A stretch of DNA of 64,000 nucleotides from an uncultured Treponema sp. (GTDB lineage: Bacteria > Spirochaetota > Spirochaetia > Treponematales > Treponemataceae): positions 30,537 through 94,536 of the forward strand of contig CASGDA010000011.1 of the NCBI GenBank assembly GCA_949300145.1. The letters are read 5' to 3'. The notes below the pieces were generated by a model. It was not told where the DNA came from and did not search any database. It saw nothing but the letters and a program-made list of their open reading frames with translations. Both the position numbers and the translations under genes were made by a program. This document shows positions 53,982-63,154 of this stretch, piece after piece. How positions within the stretch are numbered: position 1 is the stretch's first letter; each line of letters starts with the position of its first letter.

Positions 53982-55370
53982 ATGAAGTACAGAGAATCGG
54001 AAACAATAGAACTCAAACGGCAATTCAGTGACTCTGTGCCGAAAGAGATAGTTGCCTTTTTGAATACCGACGGCGGCACCGTATATATCGGGGTAGAAGA
54101 CAACGGAGCTATCTGCGGTGTACCAAACCTGGACGGAACTCTGCGTAAAATAGCGGACATAATCGACAATCAAATATTGCCCGATGCATCGGAGAATATC
54201 ATTCTGGGATCGGAATATATTGACGGAAAACATATCGTTAAAATTCAGGTCAAAAAAGGCTCGGCACTTTACTACATAAAAAAATACGGAAGAAGTGCTC
54301 AGGGCTGTTTTTTACGGGTCGGCACAACAGCACGTGCAATGACGGAACGTCAAATCGAGGCAGCGCATTTAAAATATCTGACAGCAAAAGCCGATATCAC
54401 CGAAATTGTCGGTAAAACAGTCAATCCCTCATTCCGGTATTTGAAAATTTTGCTGGTAGAAAAACAGCTGACCGTAAACGACGCCGCTTTTGAGCAGAAT
54501 TTGCATTTACGCACAAAGGATAACGTATACAACAAACAGGCGGAACTTCTTGCCGACCAAAATGAAATTTCGATAAAAGTCGTCCGTTTTGCCGGGAAAG
54601 ACAAGGGTGACGGGATATTGCAGCGAAACGAATACGGCAACAAATGTCTGATTGTCGCCATGCAGCAGGCTTTTGAATATTGTGCCGAAGTGCTCAACGC
54701 AACGGAAATTTCGTTCCGCAACGGCGTCCGTCACGACCGGCACCTCTTTGATAAAGATGCGTTTCGGGAAGTGTGGTTCAAGGCCTGCCTTCATAACTGT
54801 TGGGCAGACGGAACGCCGCCGGCCATATATGTTTTTACAGACCGTATGGAAATTATTTCTACCGGCGGGTTGCCGGTGAATCTATCAAAGGAAGATTTTT
54901 TCAAGGGTGTTTCCAAACCGGTCAACGAAGAACTTGCCCGTCTTTTTATCCGTCTGGATTTGATGGAGCAGACCGGGTACGGAGTGCCTCTTGTGGTGAA
55001 CCGTTACGGCAGAGAAGCGTTTGAATTTCTGGACGGATTTATCCGGGTGACGATTCCCTTTGCTTTTGAGCTTGATTTTGAAGAAGAAACGAACAAGTCC
55101 GGCAGACTGAAGAAAAATTCAGATAATAAAACAGCGGATAAACTGAGGGATAAACTGAGGGATAAACTGTTGAATTCCACGCAAGAGAAAATCCTTCTTT
55201 TAATTGCTGAAAATCCTTCCGTGACACGCAGTGAACTTATGGAACTTGCCGGAGTCGGAGAAACAACCGTCCAGAACAGCATTGCTGTCTTAAAAAAAGC
55301 CGGCTTGATAAAAAGGATCGGTGCAAACAAAAACGGTTACTGGCAGGTTCCGGACTTGGACGAACAGTGA
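53982..55370 (+). CDS. AlbA_2/Schlafen-type ATP-binding protein
   Basis: 462 residues. The N-terminal AlbA_2 domain (ETIELKRQF, EIVAFLNTDGGTVYIGVEDNG, about 1-125) is followed by a GHKL-like ATPase region (about 190-350; FREVWFKACLHNCWADGTPPAIYVF, LMEQTGYGVP). A charged linker with DKLRDKLRDKL repeats leads to a C-terminal winged helix (SVTRSELMELAGVGETTVQNSI). Such proteins occur as M-linked genes inside type I restriction loci (mlo genes in Campylobacter) and near other defence genes; the role is unclear, possibly regulatory. AGAGG lies upstream of ATG 53982. Confidence 0.85.
   Translation: MKYRESETIELKRQFSDSVPKEIVAFLNTDGGTVYIGVEDNGAICGVPNLDGTLRKIADIIDNQILPDASENIILGSEYIDGKHIVKIQVKKGSALYYIKKYGRSAQGCFLRVGTTARAMTERQIEAAHLKYLTAKADITEIVGKTVNPSFRYLKILLVEKQLTVNDAAFEQNLHLRTKDNVYNKQAELLADQNEISIKVVRFAGKDKGDGILQRNEYGNKCLIVAMQQAFEYCAEVLNATEISFRNGVRHDRHLFDKDAFREVWFKACLHNCWADGTPPAIYVFTDRMEIISTGGLPVNLSKEDFFKGVSKPVNEELARLFIRLDLMEQTGYGVPLVVNRYGREAFEFLDGFIRVTIPFAFELDFEEETNKSGRLKKNSDNKTADKLRDKLRDKLLNSTQEKILLLIAENPSVTRSELMELAGVGETTVQNSIAVLKKAGLIKRIGANKNGYWQVPDLDEQ
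55137..55169 (+). repeat. 12-bp tandem repeat inside AlbA_2 gene
   Basis: GATAAACTGAGG twice (55137-55148, 55149-55160) plus 9 nt of a third copy, encoding DKLR-DKLR-DKL in the linker before the winged helix. Changes in copy number would keep the frame. Confidence 0.85.
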
Positions 55371-55380
55371 GAGGGTAGAA

Positions 55381-56502
55381 ATGAAAGGAACGAAAACATA
55401 CCGTCTGGGTGATTTGATTGAACTCTGCGACGAACGGAATACCGAAGGGAAATACACCGTTGATGATGTACGGGGAATTTCTATCCAAAAAAATTTTATA
55501 GAGACAAAAGCAGATATGAATGGTGTAATATTATTCCCCTATATTCTAGTAAGACCTGATTATTTTGCTTATGTTACAGTAACATCTCGTAATGGTGAGA
55601 AAATCACTATAGCACATAATACCTCCGAAAAAATCTATATCGTTTCTTCTTCTTACATTGTGTTTCAAGTAACCCATCCCGAAATCCTTGATTCCGATTA
55701 TCTTTTTATGTTTTTTAACAGACCGGAGTTTGACCGCTATGCGCGTTTTAATTCTTGGGGGAGCGCACGGGAAACATTTTCTTGGGAAGATATGTGTGAT
55801 ATGCAAATTACGTTGCCGCCGCTTGCCGCCCAGCAAAAAGCCGTTGCCGTGTACCATGCCTTAAAAGCCAATCTTGCCGCTTACGAACAGGGACTGGACG
55901 ACCTGAAACTTGTCTGCGACGGGTTTATAGAGAAATTGAGGAAAAAGAATACAAGTGAAAGAATTGGACCCTATATTGAAGAAGTTTGTAGAAAAAATTC
56001 AAATAACAAGATTAAAGAAGTGAGAAGTATTTCTGTTAGAAAAGAATTTAATTTAACCAATGCAAAAGTAAATAAAGAAGAACTCGGAAACTATTTAATT
56101 GTTGAACCTTCTCATTTAGCTTTTGTACAGACGACCGGAAATGAAAAGTGTCTAGCTTTTGCTTATAATGATTATGATTATCCCGTCGTTGTCTCTTCTG
56201 TAGATAAAGTGATAAAGTCCAAAGATTCAACTAAACTGAATTTAGAATTTTTAGCTCTTTTTTTACATCGTGCAGAGTTTGACCGTTATGCCCGGTATCA
56301 TTCATGGGGATCTGCACGCGAAGTGTTTACTTACGAAGATATGTGCGAAGTACAAATTCCCCTGCCGTCCCTTGAAGTCCAACAGAGCATTGTCAATATG
56401 TATAAGTGCTATACGGAACGTAGCCGCATCGCCGCGGAATTAAAAGCAAAAATCAAAACCATCTGCCCCATACTCATAAAAGGCAGTTTGGAAAATATGT
56501 AG
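55381..56502 (+). CDS. hsdS: Type I restriction specificity subunit HsdS
   Basis: 373 residues from ATG 55381, just after GAGAGGG; the frame is open further upstream but overlaps the previous gene. Two target recognition domains are each closed by a conserved segment: FDRYARFNSWGSARETF...EDMC with PLAAQQKAV, and FDRYARYHSWGSAREVF...EDMC with PSLEVQQSIV. Both TRDs share the pattern VRGISIQKNFIETKA / VRSISVRKEFNLTNA, so they belong to the same TRD family. DNA coding the TRDs is richer in A+T than the conserved parts. It defines the methylation/restriction target, if the complex still forms. Confidence 0.93.
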   Translation: MKGTKTYRLGDLIELCDERNTEGKYTVDDVRGISIQKNFIETKADMNGVILFPYILVRPDYFAYVTVTSRNGEKITIAHNTSEKIYIVSSSYIVFQVTHPEILDSDYLFMFFNRPEFDRYARFNSWGSARETFSWEDMCDMQITLPPLAAQQKAVAVYHALKANLAAYEQGLDDLKLVCDGFIEKLRKKNTSERIGPYIEEVCRKNSNNKIKEVRSISVRKEFNLTNAKVNKEELGNYLIVEPSHLAFVQTTGNEKCLAFAYNDYDYPVVVSSVDKVIKSKDSTKLNLEFLALFLHRAEFDRYARYHSWGSAREVFTYEDMCEVQIPLPSLEVQQSIVNMYKCYTERSRIAAELKAKIKTICPILIKGSLENM

Positions 56503-56524
56503 AAAATTGGGAGGAAAGAAACAG

Positions 56525-58897
56525 ATGAAAGTTACTAAAATAAAAAAAATAAAAAATCTTGCTGTGTTTGAAGATTATAATTGGGATGAACATGTAAAAG
56601 ATAAGAATGGACGGTTTCAAAATTTTAAAGATATAAATATTATTTATGGGCGAAATTATTCAGGTAAAACAACATTGTCCAGAATTTTCAGAGCTTTTGA
56701 AACGGGAACTTTTTCAGATAAATATCAAGCCCCTGAGTATGAATTAGAATTTCAAGATGGTTCAGTTATAAAACAAACAGATATAGGTCAGAATCAAAAT
56801 TTTAGAGTTTTTAATTCGGATTTTATAAAAGAAAATTTGACTTTTATTTATAATGAAGACGGGAAAGTTCAGCCTTTTGCTATACTTGGTAGTGATAATA
56901 CTCGCTTAGAGCAAGAGATCAACTCTCTTCGAGAAGAATTGGGTAAAAATACAGATGAAGAGAAAACAGGATTGTATAAAAAATATGAAGAAATGAAAAA
57001 TAGTTATGATGATGAAAAAAAAATTTTAGATAATAAGATAACCTCTCTTGATACGGATCTTTCTAATAAAGCAGCAAAAATGAAAAATGAAAACAGACTT
57101 TTTGTTGATGCTACTTACAATAAAAACTCCCTTAAGAAAGATATAAATAAAATACTTAAAGAATCAAGTATTATTGAATCTGAACAGGAATTATCAGAAT
57201 TATATGAATTACTCAAAGAAGATATAAAAGTAAATGTGGCAGAGATTCAATATTCCAATGATTCAGATGGAATAAAAAATAGAGTAAGGAGGTTACTTAA
57301 TCGTACGGTAGAAAGTGCAGATAAAATCAAAGAACTTGTAGAAAATAACCTTCTGAATAATTGGGTAAAAGCTGGTCTTCCTTTGCATGAAGATAGGACA
57401 ACTTGTGCTTTTTGCGGACAGCCGCTGTTGGAAAATAGGATTACTTCTTTGCAACACCATTTTAACCAAGAAATGGATTCATTTCAAAAAGATTTAGATC
57501 AGGAAATAGGAAAAATAAATGAAGAAAAAAAGAGAGTTGAAAATTTAGGTAATAATCTTAGTGAAACGCTTTTCTATGTAACATTTCAGGCAAAAGCAAA
57601 AGAACAAATTGAAAAAATAAAATCATATATACAAGACTATAATAATGTGTTAACTGCTTTATGTGGACAAATTCAAAATAAAAAAAATAATGTATTTCAT
57701 CCTGTAGAATTTATTGAACCAAAATGTACCCCTGATAAGCTTATTGAAGCAGTAAGATGTTATAATGAATTAGTTCATGAGTCAAACTCTTTTGGTAAAG
57801 AACTTAATTCTGAGCAGAAAAAAGCTCAAGAAATTCTTCGTCTTGATATTGTTAAAAAGTATATAGATGATTCGAGATATTCGGAAAGGAAAGAAGAAAT
57901 AGATGATTTAGAAAATAAAGTAAAGTTAAAGAAATATCAATTGGATGAAATGTCTAATAAAGTTTTAGAAAAAGAGAGAAACATAGAAGAGATAAAATCT
58001 CAACTTAATGATGAAGAAAAAGGTGCAAAAAAAGTAAATCAATATCTATCTCATTTTTTTGGACATGAGTTTATAGAGCTTGTTGCAAAAGCAGATGAGT
58101 ATGAAAATGAGAAACACTTTATTTTTGAGATCCAAAGAAATGGTGAAAAAGCATATAATTTGAGCGAAGGAGAATGTCGATTAATTGCATTTGCTTATTT
58201 TGTAGCAAAATTAAATGATGTAACGACCGTAAATGCGAGACCCATAATTTGGATTGATGATCCAATTTGTTCTTTGGATGCAAATCATATTTTCTTTATC
58301 TATTCCCTGATATCTTCTGAAATAGTTTTAAGTGATAATTGGTGTCAATTATTTATAACGACACATAATCTTGATTTTCTAAAATATTTAAAGAGACTGA
58401 AGTGTAAGTTTGCAGGAAAAACAGATGAAAAACAAAAGGCCTATTTTTTGATTGTAAGAAAAGAAAAAGTGTCAGAACTAAAAATGATGCCAAAATATAT
58501 GAAAGATTACGTAACAGAATTTAATTATTTATTCAATGCGATTTACGAGTGTGCAAATTCAGATCTTGTAGATGATAATTATTCGATTTTTTATAATTTT
58601 TGTAATAATGCAAGAAAATTCTTAGAAATTTTCTTGTTTTATAAATTTCCTGATGATACAGAAGAACGAAAAAAACAAGAAAATTTTTTTGGTGAAAAAC
58701 TCCCGGTGTTTTTAACTGAGCGAATAACAAACGAATATTCTCACTTGCATGGTGATATTGAACGCGCATCTATTCCAATTGAATATCCGATTGAAGAAAT
58801 GAAAAAAGACGCAAAGAAAATTCTCGAGTGCATCAAGATACATGATGAGGAACAATATACAGCTCTTCTTAGGAGTATTGGAATTCAAGAATCGTAA
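56525..58897 (+). CDS. rloC: RloC-type anticodon nuclease (ABC ATPase with zinc hook)
   Basis: 790 residues from ATG 56525, GGGAGG 10 nt upstream. Walker A IIYGRNYSGKTTL near residue 40; long coiled coils interrupted by CAFCGQPL (Cys294, Cys297), a zinc-hook motif; ABC signature YNLSEGECRLIAFAYF; Walker B PIIWIDDPICSLD; switch FITTHN. The C-terminal region has R697-KFL-E701 (in NNARKFLEIFLFYKFP) and His740 (NEYSHLHGD). This matches the Arg-x3-Glu...His set known for PrrC (Arg320, Glu324, His356) and shared by RloC. RloC excises the wobble nucleotide of tRNAs on DNA damage or phage attack. The gene is conspicuously A+T-rich compared with its neighbours and lies between hsdS and hsdR, the classical place for prrC/rlo genes. 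Confidence 0.85.
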   Translation: MKVTKIKKIKNLAVFEDYNWDEHVKDKNGRFQNFKDINIIYGRNYSGKTTLSRIFRAFETGTFSDKYQAPEYELEFQDGSVIKQTDIGQNQNFRVFNSDFIKENLTFIYNEDGKVQPFAILGSDNTRLEQEINSLREELGKNTDEEKTGLYKKYEEMKNSYDDEKKILDNKITSLDTDLSNKAAKMKNENRLFVDATYNKNSLKKDINKILKESSIIESEQELSELYELLKEDIKVNVAEIQYSNDSDGIKNRVRRLLNRTVESADKIKELVENNLLNNWVKAGLPLHEDRTTCAFCGQPLLENRITSLQHHFNQEMDSFQKDLDQEIGKINEEKKRVENLGNNLSETLFYVTFQAKAKEQIEKIKSYIQDYNNVLTALCGQIQNKKNNVFHPVEFIEPKCTPDKLIEAVRCYNELVHESNSFGKELNSEQKKAQEILRLDIVKKYIDDSRYSERKEEIDDLENKVKLKKYQLDEMSNKVLEKERNIEEIKSQLNDEEKGAKKVNQYLSHFFGHEFIELVAKADEYENEKHFIFEIQRNGEKAYNLSEGECRLIAFAYFVAKLNDVTTVNARPIIWIDDPICSLDANHIFFIYSLISSEIVLSDNWCQLFITTHNLDFLKYLKRLKCKFAGKTDEKQKAYFLIVRKEKVSELKMMPKYMKDYVTEFNYLFNAIYECANSDLVDDNYSIFYNFCNNARKFLEIFLFYKFPDDTEERKKQENFFGEKLPVFLTERITNEYSHLHGDIERASIPIEYPIEEMKKDAKKILECIKIHDEEQYTALLRSIGIQES

Positions 58898-58968
58898 TAA
58901 AATAGAAGCTTAACACTATGTTGCATCGCCAATTCATCCCGGTGCAGCAAGCATAAAGGACACTGACC

Positions 58969-61900
58969 ATGGCAAAGAAGCTGATAAATTTTAACGGTCG
59001 CTTTTGCGAATCGGATTTTGAAAACGCATTTCTCTCTTTTCTGGAAGATGCCGGCTGGTCATACCTTGCCGGAGACAGTATAAAGCGCAGTTCTCCGGCA
59101 GACGTTCTTTGTCTTGATGATCTGAAAGATTTTCTGACACGGCAAAATCCCGATTTAACGGAAGAAGAAATCATCCGGTTATGCGATACGGTTCGGCTTG
59201 CCGGTGCCGAAAGCGATTTTGCCGTCCTGCACAAGGTCTACGGTTGGACGGTAGATGGTATAGCTTTTACTCCTCAGTCGGGACAGGCAAAAACGGTACA
59301 GCTTATCGATTTTGACCGCCCCGCTGAAAATATTTTTCGGGCGGTAAACCAGTTTTCCGTTGATTATGTGAACAGCGGGCAGACAAAAACCCGCCGTCCC
59401 GATATCGTCCTGTTTGTCAACGGGCTGCCGCTGTGTGTTATGGAATTAAAAAATCCCGCTGATGAGAACGCCACCATTACCGACGCGTGGGAACAGATTA
59501 CCATTCGTTACTGGCGTGATATTCCCCATCTGCTGCATTACTGTCCCCTTGCCTGTATTTCCGACGGAGTGAAAACCAGGCTGGGAACGGTGCGCACGCC
59601 CTATGAACATTTTTACGCCTGGCGTCGGGTTAATGACGGCGACAAAGTTTCAACTCTTCCGTTTGAAGAAACACAAACGATGATAAACGGCGTGTATGAA
59701 ACTTCCCGGTTTCTTGAAATTTACCGGGATTATATTTATTTTCAGGATTCCCAATATGACCGGGAAGAACGGGAAATTGTGTGCCGGTATCCCCAGTTTT
59801 TCGCCGCCCGGCTTTTGAAAAAGAGTATTGTTAAATCCGTCCGGGAAAAATCCGGCAAAGGAGGCACGTATTTCGGTGCGACCGGCTGCGGGAAAACGTA
59901 CACAATGGCATTCCTTGCGCGACAGCTTTCTCTGCGCTGCGGGGAGGAGATGGGTTCTCCTACGATTATCATGATTGTAGACCGTGACGACCTGCAAAAA
60001 CAGGGGGCAAAACTGTTCACGAAAAGCACGGAGTTTTTGGGATTGGGAGAAGTCTCCGTAGTGCCCTCCCGGAAGGCTTTGCGCGAAGAATTGAAAGCGC
60101 GCCAAAGCGGCGGCTTTTATATCTGCACGATACAGAAATTCTGCGACCGCGCCGATGACCCGGTGGGGCTTATCAATAACCGTGCAAACATTATCTGTTT
60201 CAGTGACGAAGCTCACCGTACCCAGTTGGAGAACGCCAAACAAATCAAGTTCAGCAAAGACAGCAGCGAGAACATGAAGGCGCTGATTTCCAAACCCTAC
60301 GCAACGGTTTTGCGGGAAGCTCTTCCCCATGCCACTTTTGTGGGATTTACGGGAACGCCCATTGCCGAAACCTATCAGACTTTCGGTGAAGAAATTGACC
60401 GCTACACCATGGATCAGGCCGTTGCCGATGGTTTAACGGTTTCCATTAAATACCATCCCCGGATTGCGAAAGTATTGCTGGACACGCAGAAAGTCAAATT
60501 GATAGAACAGTATTACGGCAAATGTGCGGAAGAAGGTTCCACACGGGACGATATCGAAGCCAGCAAAAAAGCTATGAGTTCCATGGAAGTGATTTTGGGA
60601 GAACGCTCCCGGCTGGAACGTTTGGCAGCCGACATTCACGACCATTATACTGCCGCCTGCGATGCCGATCCCGGACGGATACAGAAGGCCATGATTGTTT
60701 CTTCCAAACGGGAAATTGCCTATGAGCTTCTCTGCATATTCCGGGAAAAATACCCCGAATGGTTTAAAGAACGGAAAACGCCGGCAGGAATTTCCGCCTC
60801 CGAAGAGGAACTGAAAGAACTGAAACCTATGCCCACTATCGCCATGGTGGCAAGTGTCGGCAGCAACGACAAAGAAGAAATGTATAACTATTTGGGAGGC
60901 GTACAAAACGGAAAACGTTCCGACAATCTGGATGCGGCTTTTAAACAGGATAAATCGAATTTCCGTGTCGTGATTGTTGTCGATATGTGGATTACCGGAT
61001 TTGATGTTCCCTGTCTGACATATCTGTACAACGACAAGCCCCTGCAAAAACATACGCTTATTCAGACAATCAGCCGGGTCAACCGCAAATATCCGGGCAA
61101 AGAATACGGTCTCATTGTGGATTACATCGGTATCCGGGACAATATGCGGCAGGCAGTCAAAATGTACGGCGGGGAAGGGAATTCCATCGCGCCGAATCGG
61201 GATGACGTGGAACAGGCTGCGGCCGTTTTCCGGGAGCAGCTTGAGATTTTGATTGATCTTTTTTCGGGGTATGATTTGTCGCCGTTTTTAAATCCTGAAA
61301 CAGATCCCGCCGAGCGTTACAGACTTCTGGCAAAAGCTGCCGAATATGTTTTTGCGTCAAATTCTTCACTCAATTCGGAAAATTCCGAAGGAACGCAGAT
61401 AAAACGGGTTTCCTTCAAAACCTATTTTTTATCGGTTGTCAAACGGATGCGGCAGGCGTATGATATTTGCCAGCCTTCCGGGGAACTGGAAGAAGAGCAG
61501 ACAGCCCTTGCCCAGTGTTTTATGGCGATTGCCGGCTTTGTCCGCAAATTGAGCGGCACAGATGCGCCCGATACCGACACCATGGACCGGATTGTTGCTA
61601 AAATGGTGGAGGAAGCGCTCAAGTACAATAAAGTGGAAAGTATTCTGGAAAACGGGGAGCAGGAAGACCTTTTCAGTCCCGAATTTATCGAACGGCTTTC
61701 CGACATAAAACTGCCGGCTTCAAAACTGGAGCTGCTGGTGAAGCTGCTTCGCAAACAAATCGCCGAATACAAAAAAACAAATCTGACCGCCGCAAAAAAG
61801 TATCAGGAAATGCTGGAGGAAACAATCAATCTGTATCATGAACGGCGCAAACATCTGACAGCGGAAGAAGCCGGCGAAACACAGGAACAGGCTTCCGAGG

Positions 61901-62298
61901 AAATTATCAAAAACGCCACGGAACAGGCGCTGCGTCTTTTACGCGACTTGCAGGAAGACCGGGAAAGCTTTCGAAAAATGGGGCTGACTTTTGAGGAAAA
62001 AGCGTTTTACGATATTCTCTTGATGCTGCGTAATAAATATGATTTTGAATACGGACAGGATGTTGTAGCTGACGGTGTTTTAATCAACAAAAAATGCAAA
62101 GATCTTGCCAAAAAGATAAAAGAAATTATCGATACAAAGTCTTCTTTTGCCGACTGGCTCAATAATCAGAATGTCCGCAACCAGCTGAAATTCGATATAA
62201 AGATTTGTCTGGTCAAAAACGGTTATCCGCCCCAATACAGCCCGGAAGTTTTCAAACAGGTAATGGAGCAGGTGGAAAATTTTAAGGAAAACGAGTAG
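58969..62298 (+). CDS. hsdR: Type I restriction endonuclease subunit HsdR
   Basis: 1109 residues, full length for HsdR, with AAAGGA before ATG 58969. The N-terminal nuclease domain has RPDIVLFVNGLPLCVMELK (PD...ExK type). The DEAD-like motor has Walker A GATGCGKTYTM (about 305), VDRDDLQKQ, DEAH box SDEAHRTQ, FVGFTGTPI, MWITGFDVPCLTYLY, and QTISRVNRKYPGK. It translocates and cuts unmethylated DNA as part of R2M2S, but needs HsdM with bound SAM; here hsdM is damaged, so activity is doubtful. Codon and base composition return to the level of hsdM. Confidence 0.94.
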   Translation: MAKKLINFNGRFCESDFENAFLSFLEDAGWSYLAGDSIKRSSPADVLCLDDLKDFLTRQNPDLTEEEIIRLCDTVRLAGAESDFAVLHKVYGWTVDGIAFTPQSGQAKTVQLIDFDRPAENIFRAVNQFSVDYVNSGQTKTRRPDIVLFVNGLPLCVMELKNPADENATITDAWEQITIRYWRDIPHLLHYCPLACISDGVKTRLGTVRTPYEHFYAWRRVNDGDKVSTLPFEETQTMINGVYETSRFLEIYRDYIYFQDSQYDREEREIVCRYPQFFAARLLKKSIVKSVREKSGKGGTYFGATGCGKTYTMAFLARQLSLRCGEEMGSPTIIMIVDRDDLQKQGAKLFTKSTEFLGLGEVSVVPSRKALREELKARQSGGFYICTIQKFCDRADDPVGLINNRANIICFSDEAHRTQLENAKQIKFSKDSSENMKALISKPYATVLREALPHATFVGFTGTPIAETYQTFGEEIDRYTMDQAVADGLTVSIKYHPRIAKVLLDTQKVKLIEQYYGKCAEEGSTRDDIEASKKAMSSMEVILGERSRLERLAADIHDHYTAACDADPGRIQKAMIVSSKREIAYELLCIFREKYPEWFKERKTPAGISASEEELKELKPMPTIAMVASVGSNDKEEMYNYLGGVQNGKRSDNLDAAFKQDKSNFRVVIVVDMWITGFDVPCLTYLYNDKPLQKHTLIQTISRVNRKYPGKEYGLIVDYIGIRDNMRQAVKMYGGEGNSIAPNRDDVEQAAAVFREQLEILIDLFSGYDLSPFLNPETDPAERYRLLAKAAEYVFASNSSLNSENSEGTQIKRVSFKTYFLSVVKRMRQAYDICQPSGELEEEQTALAQCFMAIAGFVRKLSGTDAPDTDTMDRIVAKMVEEALKYNKVESILENGEQEDLFSPEFIERLSDIKLPASKLELLVKLLRKQIAEYKKTNLTAAKKYQEMLEETINLYHERRKHLTAEEAGETQEQASEEIIKNATEQALRLLRDLQEDRESFRKMGLTFEEKAFYDILLMLRNKYDFEYGQDVVADGVLINKKCKDLAKKIKEIIDTKSSFADWLNNQNVRNQLKFDIKICLVKNGYPPQYSPEVFKQVMEQVENFKENE

Positions 62299-62355
62299 AC
62301 TGACCATTCAGTTCTGGATAGCCAGCCTGTATGTATCATACACGTTTAAAACTTC

Positions 62356-62771
62356 TTATTCTGATGTATCATTGTCAGTTTTCCCGTCCCACGTATAATA
62401 TGCGGAATGAAATTCTTTCTGTGTATTGAAGGTTCTTTTGTCCTTAATAAGAATACTTTTCAGTATCCATCCCAAATCTATTCCTGCCTGATCAAATGCT
62501 CTTGCATTAATTTGTTTTCACTCTCCTGTGAATATTCTCTCCGGTACTGCTCTAGTCGAGAGCTAAACAAAGTGTATGGTGGAGTTCCTTTCCATTCCTT
62601 ATTAGTACCGCCTACGAAATCAGCTGCACAAAAAGCTTCCTTTTTCTTTGTATTACACCATGTATATACACAACCCTGTAAGAACGCCTCAATTTTCTCC
62701 AAGTCTTGATTAGATATGGACTTAATCTGATTTGCCGATTTCACAGGCTGTCCATTTTCGTCATTCAGCAT
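62356..62771 (-). pseudogene. Small protein of unknown function, one-base frame break
   Basis: ATG 62771 follows AAAGGAGG (11-nt spacing) and reads LNDENGQPVKSANQIKSISNQ, IEAFLQGCVYTWCN, EAFCAADFVGGTNKEWKG, then stops at about 62478. A second frame continues naturally with KQINARAFDQAGIDLGWIL and TFNTQKEFHSAYYTWDG to a stop at 62356. One extra A in the A4 run near 62510-62516 would join them into a protein of about 138 residues. No family recognised. It is convergent with hsdR and may belong to the restriction island or its edge. Confidence 0.6.
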
Positions 62772-62799
62772 AATTGTGATTGCCTCCTTTTAATTTTAT

Positions 62800-62817
62800 G
62801 TATTATTAAGATAATAC
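62800..62817. repeat. Inverted repeat upstream of small gene
   Basis: GTATTAT-TAAG-ATAATAC, 7-bp arms, about 30 nt before the start of the small minus-strand gene; it may be an operator or part of its promoter. Confidence 0.4.
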
Positions 62818-63154
62818 GCCATGGGAAGAATGTAAAGAAAAATTGCTTTAAGAACAAATACAAATAGAGAAATCATGCTTAGGGCTGTATAACGGAAATT
62901 GTGACAATATTTTTTATTCCCTCTTCCGTCTCCTGCCAAACAGAAACGCATCGCGGAAAATAGAACAGGTTTTGCCACTCTCAACCTCACGGGAAGGCGG
63001 CCGAGGAAGAAGGGGGTTTTTACAGGAATATACTGGGTACCGAACAGCTTTCCGGCATTTCTTCAATCAAATAACACTGTACTTTTACAGAAAGCTGGTT
63101 ATAATAAATATGTGGAGAATTGGAAAAAACATCTTTTACCCGAAGAGGAACACT
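62818..63154. other. Intergenic stretch without a supported gene
   Basis: A short open frame on the minus strand (62796-62990) has no ribosome site or family resemblance. A TATAAT near 63100 may serve the lipoprotein gene that follows. Nothing else is evident. Confidence 0.5.

Noticed and set aside
55137..55169. Short direct repeats considered as CRISPR
   Set aside because: Contiguous units without spacers, in frame inside a gene.
52001..62800. Prophage or integrative element carrying the restriction island
   Set aside because: No integrase, att-like repeats, tRNA junction or structural genes seen at either edge.
62796..62990. 64-codon minus-strand frame
   Set aside because: No ribosome site, no family resemblance, likely chance.
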